Shown: piece by piece, positions 7,461-13,687 of the stretch
Layout of the letters: every line of letters begins with the position of its first letter
Numbering within the stretch: position 1 is the stretch's first letter
Assembly (NCBI GenBank): GCA_023380435.1
Contig: JAMCRB010000025.1
Coordinates: 1-14,688, forward strand
Source: Candidatus Parvarchaeota archaeon
Lineage (GTDB): Archaea > Nanobdellota > Nanobdellia > Parvarchaeales > Parvarchaeaceae
Direction of reading: 5' to 3'
DNA: 14,688 nt
Notes under the pieces: generated by a model
The model's input: the letters and a program-made list of their open reading frames with translations, nothing else
Databases searched by the model: none
Told to the model about the DNA's origin: nothing
Translations under genes and position numbers: made by a program

Positions 7461-7909
7461 ACTGTGAACTGTGTGGATTTAGCGACGAGCGTTTTTATAG
7501 AGTTGAGATAGAAGGCGCGATTCTCGTTGTGTGCTCCAAATGCGCCAATAGCGGGAAAATTTTGGATGAAGTGCTTACGCAAGGTAAGGATCAGACAAAA
7601 AGCCTTAGGTCTAAGACTGCAGATTTCGGATATGATATAGACCCAAATTACAGCTCAATAATAAAAAGTGCACTGGATAAAGAGGGAATCGACCCGGCTG
7701 GCCTGGCATCAAGGATGAAAGAGTCACCATCTGAAGTGGAGAAAGTTGTATCAGGTAGGATATTTCCGACAGAGGCATTGGCAAGAAAAATAGAGAAGTC
7801 TCTGGGTATAAAGCTGCTAATTGAGGATTCCGCTGAATTTACAAGCGTTGAGTCTGGAGAGGGGCTAAAGTTCGAGGACGTCGTAAATATAAAAAAGAAG
7901 GAAAGTTAA
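7457..7909 (+). CDS. MBF1-like zinc-ribbon/helix-turn-helix factor
   Basis: This 150-residue protein has an N-terminal zinc ribbon with C3xxC6 and C26xxC29, then a linker, then an Xre/Cro-type helix-turn-helix at about residues 65-130 (YSSIIKSALDKEGIDPAGLA, SEVEKVVSGRIFPTEALARK). This is the architecture of archaeal multiprotein bridging factor 1 (COG1813), a transcription- or translation-associated coregulator. In eukaryotes MBF1 bridges TBP and activators; archaeal MBF1 is reported to associate with ribosomes. The ATG at 7457 overlaps the pheT stop (ATGA). A longer frame starting at 7430 would add nine residues lying inside pheT and placed before the zinc ribbon, so the internal ATG is chosen. 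It is the last gene of the PheRS operon, which ties it to translation genes. Confidence 0.88.
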   Translation: MNCELCGFSDERFYRVEIEGAILVVCSKCANSGKILDEVLTQGKDQTKSLRSKTADFGYDIDPNYSSIIKSALDKEGIDPAGLASRMKESPSEVEKVVSGRIFPTEALARKIEKSLGIKLLIEDSAEFTSVESGEGLKFEDVVNIKKKES

Positions 7910-7937
7910 TATAACAGATAATCTTTATCTTGGATAA

Positions 7938-8020
7938 GCAGAGGTAGCGAAGCGGTCAAACGTGTAAGGCTAAGGACCTTATGGCTCAGGCCTTCGAGGG
8001 TTCAAATCCCTCCCTCTGCA
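7938..8020 (+). tRNA. tRNA-Leu, anticodon AAG (type II, long variable arm)
   Basis: A full cloverleaf can be drawn by hand. The acceptor stem is GCAGAGG (7938-7944) with CCTCTGC (8013-8019) and discriminator A at 8020. The D stem is GCG/CGT. The anticodon stem is TAAGG (7965-7969) with CCTTA (7977-7981), enclosing the seven-base loop CTAAGGA, so the anticodon at 7972-7974 is AAG after the invariant U33. The long variable arm is GGC-TCAG-GCC (7983-7992), and the T arm is GAGGG-TTCAAAT-CCCTC (7996-8012). The long variable arm plus A73 fit leucine. CCA is not encoded and no intron is seen. A34 is very unusual in archaea, which normally use GAG for this box. A TATA-like taatata (7908-7914) lies about 27 nt upstream. 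Confidence 0.93.
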
Positions 8021-8084
8021 TTTGCTTCAATAAAAAGTATTTATTTATTCTGTCCCTCCTTTTTGGATATATATAAATAATACC

Positions 8085-8384
8085 TTGATTATCAACGGAG
8101 TAGCTAGTAGCAGCGAATATGGGATACCTCAAGTAGATTATCTTGATTTTGGAAGTGGACCGGGCACAGGGCCAGCAATGAATGGTAAAATAGCAGATAT
8201 ACAAATCTACACCACCGCATTGAGTCAAAATCAAATATCTAAACTTTTCATGTCCGGCATCGGGGGTGCACCACTATCAAATGCAGGTTTGATAGGCTGG
8301 TGGCCTTTGGATGGCAACGCAAACGATTACTCCAGTAATAACAACAACAGCATTGCAACAGACATCCAATATGTTTCTCCTTAG
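8085..8384 (+). pseudogene. LamG/concanavalin A-like surface-protein fragment
   Basis: An open frame of about 99 codons ends at TAG 8382-8384. Its content looks like the end of one LamG (laminin G/concanavalin A-like) domain followed by the start of the next: INGVASS, then MNGKIADIQIYTTALSQNQI and LFMSGIGGAP, then LIGWWPLDGNANDYSSN. Such repeats occur in large secreted or surface proteins. Here there is no signal peptide, no full domain, no membrane anchor and no convincing start codon (TTG at 8085, ATG only at 8178), so it reads as a truncated remnant or a non-expressed cassette. It lies between two tRNA genes, 65 nt downstream of tRNA-Leu. Asn/Ser/Gly-rich composition sets it apart from its housekeeping neighbours. 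Expression as a small ORF is possible but not supported. Confidence 0.6.
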
Positions 8385-8403
8385 TGTATATTTTTTATAA
8401 ATT

Positions 8404-8425
8404 AAAGTGAGCCTCTCCACTTTTT
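8404..8425 (+). terminator. Hairpin with T-run after LamG remnant
   Basis: AAAGTG (8404-8409) and CACTTT (8418-8423) form a 6-bp stem with an 8-nt loop, and the second arm runs into five T residues (8421-8425). The surrounding DNA is AT-rich. This is only a candidate terminator, because archaeal termination mainly uses T-tracts. Confidence 0.3.
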
Positions 8426-8444
8426 GTAAATAACACAATCTTAC

Positions 8445-8507
8445 TTAAGCCCGAAGCAGTTTTTGGATCTTTTTTGGCCATTCTTTAATCATCTTTTCTG
8501 CAGCCAT
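8445..8507 (-). other. Possible gene 3'-end remnant or tiny ORF downstream of tRNA-Val
   Basis: On the minus strand an ATG at 8507 opens a 20-codon frame ending at TAA (8445-8447): MAAEKMIKEWPKKIQKLLRA. The frame continues open upstream as CLCIDSSD and reads back into the 3' end of tRNA-Val without a stop. The amphipathic, Lys-rich ending resembles the C-terminus of a normal protein rather than random translation, so it may be a gene tail left at the tRNA. I do not recognise the family. The rest of the 8385-8544 interval is AT-rich DNA in which I see nothing else. Chance is a real alternative. Confidence 0.25.
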
Positions 8508-8544
8508 GTCAGACGAGTCTATGCAAAGGCATCCAAAATGGCTT

Positions 8545-8617
8545 TGGGCCCAGGGAGATTCGAACTCCCGGTCTTCTGCACGTCAAGCAGACGTCATAAC
8601 CGCTAGACCATGGGCCC
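8545..8617 (-). tRNA. tRNA-Val, anticodon GAC
   Basis: On the minus strand the acceptor GGGCCCA (8617-8611) pairs with TGGGCCC (8552-8546), with discriminator A at 8545. The anticodon stem is TCTGC/GCAGA around the loop TTGACGT, giving the anticodon GAC (plus-strand bases 8582-8584), which reads GUC/GUU (Val). The T arm is CGGGAGTTCGAATCTCCC-like, with a canonical GTTCGAATC loop. The D-loop region TGGTCTAGCGGTTATGA matches typical archaeal tRNA-Val. The length is 73 nt, with no encoded CCA and no intron. It is divergent from serS. Confidence 0.95.
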
Positions 8618-8670
8618 GGATAAAAACACTATATTTAAATTAGATTTGATGATTAATATATGTATCACAC
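8618..8670. promoter_or_regulatory. Shared AT-rich promoter region between tRNA-Val and serS
   Basis: Only 53 bp separate the tRNA-Val 5' end (minus strand) from the serS ATG. The segment atatttaaat (8631-8640) contains the palindrome ATTTAAAT and can serve as a TATA element on either strand, while ttaatatatg (8653-8662) is a second candidate for serS. The distances are not ideal for either gene, so the assignment is tentative. Confidence 0.35.
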
Positions 8671-9006
8671 ATGGAATATGACCTTAATTACGTAAAAGAG
8701 AACCGCGATGCGCTGATAGACTCAGTGAAGAAAAGGAACCTTAACGTAGACATTGACAGAGTTATAACGTTATACGATGACATAAAAAGAAGAAGGCTCG
8801 AAGTGGATAAATTAAGGCATAAGAGGAATGAAACAAGCAAGAACTTTAAATCACAGACCGAAGAAGATAAGAAAGAAATGAAAGAGCTACGAGAGAAAGT
8901 GGCTTTGGAAGAGACTGAGATACAAAAAGAAACCGAAGAAGCTTACTCTATATTCTTGAATATACCAAATATACTTTCTCCGGAAACCCCTATCGGATAT
9001 TCTTGA
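8671..9006 (+). CDS. serS: Seryl-tRNA synthetase, N-terminal tRNA-binding arm (5' part of split serS)
   Basis: This 111-residue frame holds the N-terminal domain of SerRS. It starts MEYDLNYVKENRDALIDSVK, and residues ~30-100 form a long charged antiparallel coiled coil (LYDDIKRRRLEVDKLRHKRN, KKEMKELREKVALEETEIQK) that in SerRS grips the long variable arm of tRNA-Ser. After FLNIPNILSPETPIG the frame runs into the second copy of a perfect 47-bp tandem duplication and stops as YS* at TGA 9004-9006. Removing one 47-bp copy joins it in frame to the catalytic part, giving one 421-residue protein of normal SerRS length. It is either a real gene split, a frameshifted gene or an assembly error. The ATG at 8671 fits the family N-terminus. 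Confidence 0.85.
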   Translation: MEYDLNYVKENRDALIDSVKKRNLNVDIDRVITLYDDIKRRRLEVDKLRHKRNETSKNFKSQTEEDKKEMKELREKVALEETEIQKETEEAYSIFLNIPNILSPETPIGYS

Positions 9007-9043
9007 ATATACCAAATATACTTTCTCCGGAAACCCCTATCGG
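8950..9043 (+). repeat. Perfect 47-bp tandem duplication inside serS
   Basis: Bases 8950-8996 and 8997-9043 are identical and directly adjacent, each running from atattcttgaatat to cccctatcgg. The flanks differ: t at 8949 against g at 8996, and a at 8997 against t at 9044. Since 47 is not a multiple of three, the duplication shifts frame and brings in a TGA. Each copy begins with the inverted repeat ATATTC-TT-GAATAT, a hairpin that could promote replication slippage. Absence of any mismatch implies a recent event or an assembly artefact. Confidence 0.97.
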
Positions 9044-9983
9044 TAGAGATTCGTCTGGAAACAAAGAGATCAAAAAAGTCGGGGAAATTAAAAAATTCGA
9101 CTTTGAGGTCAAGAGTCACGATGAGTTTGCTCTTGAAAAATCACTTCTAGACATGAAAAGAGCCGCAAAGGTTACAGGCTCCAGGTTCTATTATCTTAAA
9201 GGCAAAATAGTAAAGTTGGCACTTGCATTAGAAATGTATGCGATAGAAAAGCTCAGTTCGAAGGGCTACATACCGGTCGAACCTCCGTTTATGCTGAAAA
9301 AAGAGGCTTTCATGGGGATAGCCGCAGTTGAAGACTTTGAGGACGCCCTATATAAGGTAACCGGGAAAGAGGATGACAGCAACGAGGAGAGGTATCTAAT
9401 AGCTACCGCTGAGCATCCACTAGGCACTATGTTCATGAATGAGGCGATACCTGAAGGTGACTTGCCGATAAAGTTTGTCGGAGTAAGCCCGTCTTTCCGT
9501 AGGGAAGCCGGATCTCATGGGAAAGATACAAAAGGAATATTTAGGGTACATCAGTTCGATAAAATCGAGCAGTTTATATTCTGTAAACCAGAAGACTCCG
9601 AAAAGTTCCTTAAAGAGACGCTTTCAAATTCTGAGGAAATATGGCAAGAGCTTGGGATACCGTACCATATCCTCAGTATGTGTAGCGGAGATATAAGTAG
9701 ACCGACTTATAAAAAATTTGATATAGAAGGTTACATGTATGCACAGAAGGAGTACCGTGAGCTTGGCTCATTCACTAACTGCACTGATTGGCAGAGTAGA
9801 AGGCTTAATATAAAATATGTGGATAAGCATGGCGAGAAGCGGTATCTGCACACAGTAAATGGGACGGCGATACCGATAGAGAGGGCCCTAGTGGCGATAC
9901 TTGAGGCGTATCAGACAAAAGACGGAAAATTAAATGTGCCGAAACCGCTACAAAAATACTGCGGATTTGAGTCCATAGAGTGA
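9003..9983 (+). CDS. serS: Seryl-tRNA synthetase, catalytic core (3' part of split serS)
   Basis: If translated separately, this frame could start at TTG 9003, overlapping the upstream TGA as TTGA (4 nt) and giving 326 residues. It carries the class II synthetase core: motif 1 region KGYIPVEPPFML (about residues 88-99), the TAEHPLG serine-binding/activation segment, motif 2 FVGVSPSFRREAGSHGKDT, FRVHQFDKIEQF, SFTNCTDWQSRR, and motif 3 NGTAIPIERALVAILEAYQ near the C-terminus. This is the standard (not methanogenic) SerRS type. The first residues NIPNILSPETPIG repeat the end of the N-terminal part because of the 47-bp duplication. The catalytic portion shows no other defect, implying it is or was very recently functional. 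Confidence 0.9.
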   Translation: MNIPNILSPETPIGRDSSGNKEIKKVGEIKKFDFEVKSHDEFALEKSLLDMKRAAKVTGSRFYYLKGKIVKLALALEMYAIEKLSSKGYIPVEPPFMLKKEAFMGIAAVEDFEDALYKVTGKEDDSNEERYLIATAEHPLGTMFMNEAIPEGDLPIKFVGVSPSFRREAGSHGKDTKGIFRVHQFDKIEQFIFCKPEDSEKFLKETLSNSEEIWQELGIPYHILSMCSGDISRPTYKKFDIEGYMYAQKEYRELGSFTNCTDWQSRRLNIKYVDKHGEKRYLHTVNGTAIPIERALVAILEAYQTKDGKLNVPKPLQKYCGFESIE

Positions 9984-10006
9984 GTAATACAAACGTAATA
10001 CAAAAG

Positions 10007-10040
10007 GTTTTTATATTTATAGTTACGAATAAGTAAGATT
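10007..10040 (+). promoter_or_regulatory. TATA-box promoter of the 751-aa phosphoesterase gene
   Basis: The sequence gtttttatatttatag (about 10007-10022) contains a strong TATA element centred near 10014, about 27 nt before the ATG at 10041. That spacing predicts a transcript starting at or next to the ATG (leaderless). No Shine-Dalgarno motif precedes the ATG, which agrees with this. Confidence 0.6.
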
Positions 10041-12296
10041 ATGGTAGGGGGATTAGAAAAAATTCTAAGCGAACAGACAAAAACCAAACTACCTGCGGAT
10101 AACGGCCGCGATATAAAAACTACTGTACTATTTGCATCTGAGTTAGAGCTATCAACAAAATTATTTGATTATGGGGCTGCCAAAAATCTTGCAAACATAA
10201 TCAGGAACAGTCCGTATAAAATAGATCGGATCGTAATCAACGGCGGAATGCCTTATGTAGCTAATAGATACAGCAAGCAAAAAGGCGAATACATAGACCT
10301 ATTAGAAGACAGGATATACGAGCGTTACGGTAAAGAGATATACGAGGCAGTTAAGGGCAAATATAAAGGAAGAGATGGCGGCGTCGACTCGATGGACGAT
10401 GCCTTTAATTTGGGGCACTATGCGCTGCTAGACGTACTTAAAGCGGCCTATGAAAAGAACATACCTATAGATTATGTCATTTCAGACAAAGATTATAACA
10501 ACGTGCTGCAGACGATAATAACTACGTTGGAGAAAGTGCAAAAAGCAGCTAAGTCCTACAGAAAAAATAGTAAAAAAGCGGCAGCAAGCCTTACCGAGAT
10601 ATTTTCAAAAAATAAGGGCGTAGACCAATCAATAATATCGCTTATTGAAGACAACGATGAATTTGGCGTTTCTAAGTGGAAAAACAAAGACAAGACAGGG
10701 ATAAAGGACGTGGCCGTAAGGATATACAATACCAAATTAATGGATATGTTGACTTACTCGGAAGAGAATAGAAAAAACAAGGTAATAATATCGAATAATC
10801 TTGTCAACCGATTCGAAATAAACGGCGTAAAATTCAATGTTATGCACGCTGTCAACGGAAGATATAATGGAAACTCCTTTGTTACCCCCCTTATAAACGG
10901 ACAAAAAAGGACCCTTGAGCAGGTGCGCAAAGACTATGCGATAAATCACAAGACCGATGATGTCTATGTAAGGACTCACGAGTCCATGCTTGACTTCACT
11001 GCAACAGAAGTAGAGGATAGCAAGCCGATATGGCTACTTGCAACCCCTCCGTTCCAGGATCTGAATGCCCTCACTAAAAGAAGTGAAAGCTGGGGAAAAA
11101 GCGTTGATTCAAAGAGACTAGACCAGCCATTTGACACTGGTATAGTGATGTTCTCAGTAAGCAACGATGGAAGGGCGTACATAAGGCATATGACCCATTC
11201 TCTGATCAAATCCGGCGTAGATCCGTTCAAAATAGAGGATAAAATGAAAAAGATAGTCCTTGTAGGTGATACCCACATCGGCGCACCAAGTTCAGATAAG
11301 GTCAGGACTGCGTATGAACTACTGGAAGCAACTCCCTTAGATCTGGCGAAAAGCAAAATTGGAGAAGACAGCTACGCTCTATTTTTAGGTGATCTCTCGC
11401 AGGGAGGCATAGATAAAGCTACAAGATCTGATATAATAGACAACAAGAAACTTGGATACACAAAATCCCTGGAAAGACTGATATCCGATTCAGCCGTGCC
11501 AGATTACCAGAAGACTCTATCTGACCTTAGAGAGAACCTGTATTCTGTGTCAATACAAAATTTGGGAGCGCAGCTAAAAGACACTTACAAGATTATAGGC
11601 GATATAGCAAAACTCTCGTCACGCATGGCTTTCGTAAACGGAAATCACGTCGCTAAAGCAGCGTTGCACGCCAATGAAGCGGATATTATAGGCGGTGCGT
11701 TTGAACATATAGGCGGACAAAAAGTGGATTATCCGGACGAGTTGAGATTCCGTGGGGATAAATACGAGATATTTGGCTACAAAGCAAATGCACTACATAC
11801 CACAGGATATCGCGGTGGCAGGGACGGAGGAAGAGCGAATATGGATTTGATATACAGCACAGGAACAGATGCGTACCTTCAATTCTCCGGAGATGAACAC
11901 ATGCTGCATTTAAATATAGCTTTGAAAAAGGATGAAAATGGCGATGAAAAAGCTCTTATAGCAGCCAAACCATTCGCTTATCAGGATTATACCTCATTTG
12001 AAAGGGATATAATAAAGAAAGGTCCGTCCCCAAGGGGGTATGCAGCGCTATACGTGCCGGAGGATAGCAAAGGAGTTGGCACAAAGTATGTCATATTCGA
12101 AGCAGTTCCTGAGACCGCACTCGATTATACGCTCAAAGTTAATGGCGGCTCTGACGTAGAAAAGCTTGCCAGAAAGTCATTTTTAGACGAGGTATCAGCT
12201 TATCTATACCAAAATAATGTTGTTATCAGCGAAAAGATGAAAAGGCGCATTAAGAACGCGAAAGACGCTCTAAATTACAATCTAAGCGGCCAATGA
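10041..12296 (+). CDS. Two-domain calcineurin-like metallophosphoesterase protein of unknown role
   Basis: In this 751-residue protein the C-terminal half (from about residue 400) has metallophosphoesterase motifs in order: VLVGDTHIG (D410, H412), FLGDLSQGG (D451), VNGNHV (N535, H536), ALHTTG (H586) and SGDEH (H620, in place of the usual GHxH). The N-terminal half (about 26-390) seems to repeat the fold with its metal ligands lost: FASELELS (31-38) where SDLHIG is expected, VINGGMPYV (65-73) where GD is expected, IISNNL for GNH, and NVMHAVNG with one His (H269) kept. The parallel segments FEINGVKFNVMHAVNG and YEIFGYKANALHTTG support an internal duplication. No signal peptide or membrane segment is visible. 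It is probably monocistronic, with its own promoter. It is not DNA polymerase D small subunit by its motifs. Substrate unknown. Confidence 0.75.
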   Translation: MVGGLEKILSEQTKTKLPADNGRDIKTTVLFASELELSTKLFDYGAAKNLANIIRNSPYKIDRIVINGGMPYVANRYSKQKGEYIDLLEDRIYERYGKEIYEAVKGKYKGRDGGVDSMDDAFNLGHYALLDVLKAAYEKNIPIDYVISDKDYNNVLQTIITTLEKVQKAAKSYRKNSKKAAASLTEIFSKNKGVDQSIISLIEDNDEFGVSKWKNKDKTGIKDVAVRIYNTKLMDMLTYSEENRKNKVIISNNLVNRFEINGVKFNVMHAVNGRYNGNSFVTPLINGQKRTLEQVRKDYAINHKTDDVYVRTHESMLDFTATEVEDSKPIWLLATPPFQDLNALTKRSESWGKSVDSKRLDQPFDTGIVMFSVSNDGRAYIRHMTHSLIKSGVDPFKIEDKMKKIVLVGDTHIGAPSSDKVRTAYELLEATPLDLAKSKIGEDSYALFLGDLSQGGIDKATRSDIIDNKKLGYTKSLERLISDSAVPDYQKTLSDLRENLYSVSIQNLGAQLKDTYKIIGDIAKLSSRMAFVNGNHVAKAALHANEADIIGGAFEHIGGQKVDYPDELRFRGDKYEIFGYKANALHTTGYRGGRDGGRANMDLIYSTGTDAYLQFSGDEHMLHLNIALKKDENGDEKALIAAKPFAYQDYTSFERDIIKKGPSPRGYAALYVPEDSKGVGTKYVIFEAVPETALDYTLKVNGGSDVEKLARKSFLDEVSAYLYQNNVVISEKMKRRIKNAKDALNYNLSGQ

Positions 12297-12303
12297 ATCC
12301 TGT

Positions 12304-12360
12304 CATTAAAAAGTTTAAAATAACCCACGTCCTATAGCATTCTGGTGAATCAAGATTAGG
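12304..12360 (+). promoter_or_regulatory. Promoter and possible ribosome binding site of the DHH gene
   Basis: The sequence aagtttaaaataa (12311-12323) is a TATA-like element; a start ~25-27 nt downstream would fall near 12342. GGTGA at 12344-12348 matches an archaeal Shine-Dalgarno core but sits 12 nt before the ATG at 12361, longer than usual. This is one of the few genes here with a possible short leader. Confidence 0.4.
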
Positions 12361-13440
12361 ATGGACGAAGATAAGAAAAACGAAGCAATCAAGAGAGTAA
12401 GAGACTACGTTTCCCAGCATGATGACTTCTCCATATTTTACCATATGGATGGGGACGGAGTAGTCAGCTGTGCTCTTCTTAACAAAGTGCTGTCTTCTAT
12501 GGGGAAAAATATAGTCCATTACCGCGCTACCAATTATGAGGATTTTGACAGGCTAGACCTTTCAGAGTACACAAAAAATATAATAATCTGCGATATAAAT
12601 GTGAGCGAAAAAAACCTGGAAGCGTTTAGAAACCACTCGACTTGCGTTATAGATCATCATGAGCTAATTTCAGGCGATGGAATAGTCTACTTAAACCCAA
12701 AAATGTGGGGAGACGATACGTATACTCCCTGCTCGTTAGTAGTTTACAGGATATTCTCTGACCTGTTAGGTGGATATGAGTGGATTGCGGCTGTAGGCAT
12801 CGCAAGCGACTCCGGCGGCAAATCGAACAAGGATTTTATGGAATTCGCAGCAGAAAAATCAGGCATAAAGCTTGGCTCGGACGAATATGCACATGACAAC
12901 GATTTCGGCAAATGCGCCGATATGATAGGTTCTTTGATAAATATCTATAACAGGGATGGATCGGATGAGGCGCTTGGAATCCTGATCTCGGGAAAAGATC
13001 TTAATGAAACCATAAAAAATGAGCGGCTCCTAGCAGCCGAAAAGCATGTAAGAAAAGAGTTAGATGAGCTCTTCAAAAGATTCGAAGACGAGAAAGAAGT
13101 TCATGGCAAAGTGATATTCTTCAAGCTTGATCCAAAAAAGAAGAGGTATTCATCCACTCTCGTTACGACATTAAGCTTTAAACCGGAATATTCAAACTCA
13201 ATTATCTTGTTTATGACAAGGATAAATTCAAGGCTGATAAGGATAAACGCTCGTGCCAGCAACGTGGAAGGAGTCAGTTTGCCGGCAGCTTTTCGTGAGG
13301 TTTTCAAGACGATAAAAGGCACGGGCGGCGGGCATGACAAAGCAGCAGGCGCTTCTATAGAAGCTAAAGACGAAGAAACGTTCAAAAAATTAATATTAGA
13401 TGCTCTTGATAATCAATTAAAAGTCAGGGGCCCTGGTTAG
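12361..13440 (+). CDS. DHH/DHHA1 family phosphoesterase (RecJ/NrnA-like)
   Basis: This 359-residue protein has the DHH superfamily motifs in order: HMDGDG (D30, D32), IICDIN (D78), VIDHHE (D98-H99-H100) and GIASDSGG (D150), followed by a linker and a C-terminal DHHA1 domain with GTGGGHDKAAGA (G322-H325). These residues bind two Mn ions and a nucleic acid phosphate in RecJ, NrnA and archaeal GAN-like exonucleases. Short archaeal members without an OB or C-terminal extension are usually annotated as RecJ-like exonucleases or oligonucleotide phosphoesterases. The exact substrate (ssDNA, RNA oligomers or cyclic dinucleotides) cannot be read from the sequence. The 3' end overlaps the convergent aEF-1beta gene by 24 nt. 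Confidence 0.87.
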   Translation: MDEDKKNEAIKRVRDYVSQHDDFSIFYHMDGDGVVSCALLNKVLSSMGKNIVHYRATNYEDFDRLDLSEYTKNIIICDINVSEKNLEAFRNHSTCVIDHHELISGDGIVYLNPKMWGDDTYTPCSLVVYRIFSDLLGGYEWIAAVGIASDSGGKSNKDFMEFAAEKSGIKLGSDEYAHDNDFGKCADMIGSLINIYNRDGSDEALGILISGKDLNETIKNERLLAAEKHVRKELDELFKRFEDEKEVHGKVIFFKLDPKKKRYSSTLVTTLSFKPEYSNSIILFMTRINSRLIRINARASNVEGVSLPAAFREVFKTIKGTGGGHDKAAGASIEAKDEETFKKLILDALDNQLKVRGPG

Positions 13441-13686
13441 CTCTATTATATTAAGAGTTGCGCCATCAAAGTTGGGAAATTCCTCTTCAAGCTTTGACGT
13501 GCCTTTGTCCTCGTCCACTACCAGCGTAACCATGAGTATTGTAAGGCCAAAAGCAAGGGGTTGCTCTTCAAATTTGTATACTTCCCCGAAATTTGAAAGG
13601 AAAGTCTTTAGTTCCTTTTTAAGTACTTCTAAATTACCCGCCGTATCTTTTGGCAGCGCCTTTATCTTTAATACTACTTTTCCCAT
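13417..13686 (-). CDS. Translation elongation factor aEF-1beta
   Basis: From the ATG at 13686 this encodes 89 residues, the standard length of archaeal EF-1beta, the guanine-nucleotide exchange factor for aEF-1alpha. Matches are MGKVVLKIKALPKDTAGNLE at the start, the FGEVYKFEEQPLAFGLTIL centre, MVTLVVDEDKGTSKLEEEF, and NIIELTR near the end. The longer open frame starting at 13767 adds 27 residues that lie within the upstream zinc-ribbon gene and lack family similarity, so it is rejected. The start is 1 nt after the zinc-ribbon stop, so the two form an operon, a pairing common in archaea. The 3' end overlaps the convergent DHH gene by 24 nt and adds an unusual tail (APDF). Confidence 0.93.
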   Translation of the reverse strand: MGKVVLKIKALPKDTAGNLEVLKKELKTFLSNFGEVYKFEEQPLAFGLTILMVTLVVDEDKGTSKLEEEFPNFDGATLNIIELTRAPDF

Positions 13687-13687
13687 A

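Noticed and set aside
7986..8234. Minus-strand 82-codon frame ending in MQREGFEPSKA
   Set aside because: Its end is the reverse translation of tRNA-Leu, a well-known false protein tail, and the remainder is antisense to the LamG remnant with no family features.
8021..8544. Mobile element or attachment-site duplication between the tRNAs
   Set aside because: I found no repeat of either tRNA 3' end, no terminal inverted repeats and no integrase or transposase, so only remnants can be claimed.
10041..12296. 751-aa protein as DNA polymerase D small subunit (DP1) or Mre11
   Set aside because: Both share the phosphoesterase fold, but the surrounding motifs, the N-terminal half and the GDEH motif do not match either family.
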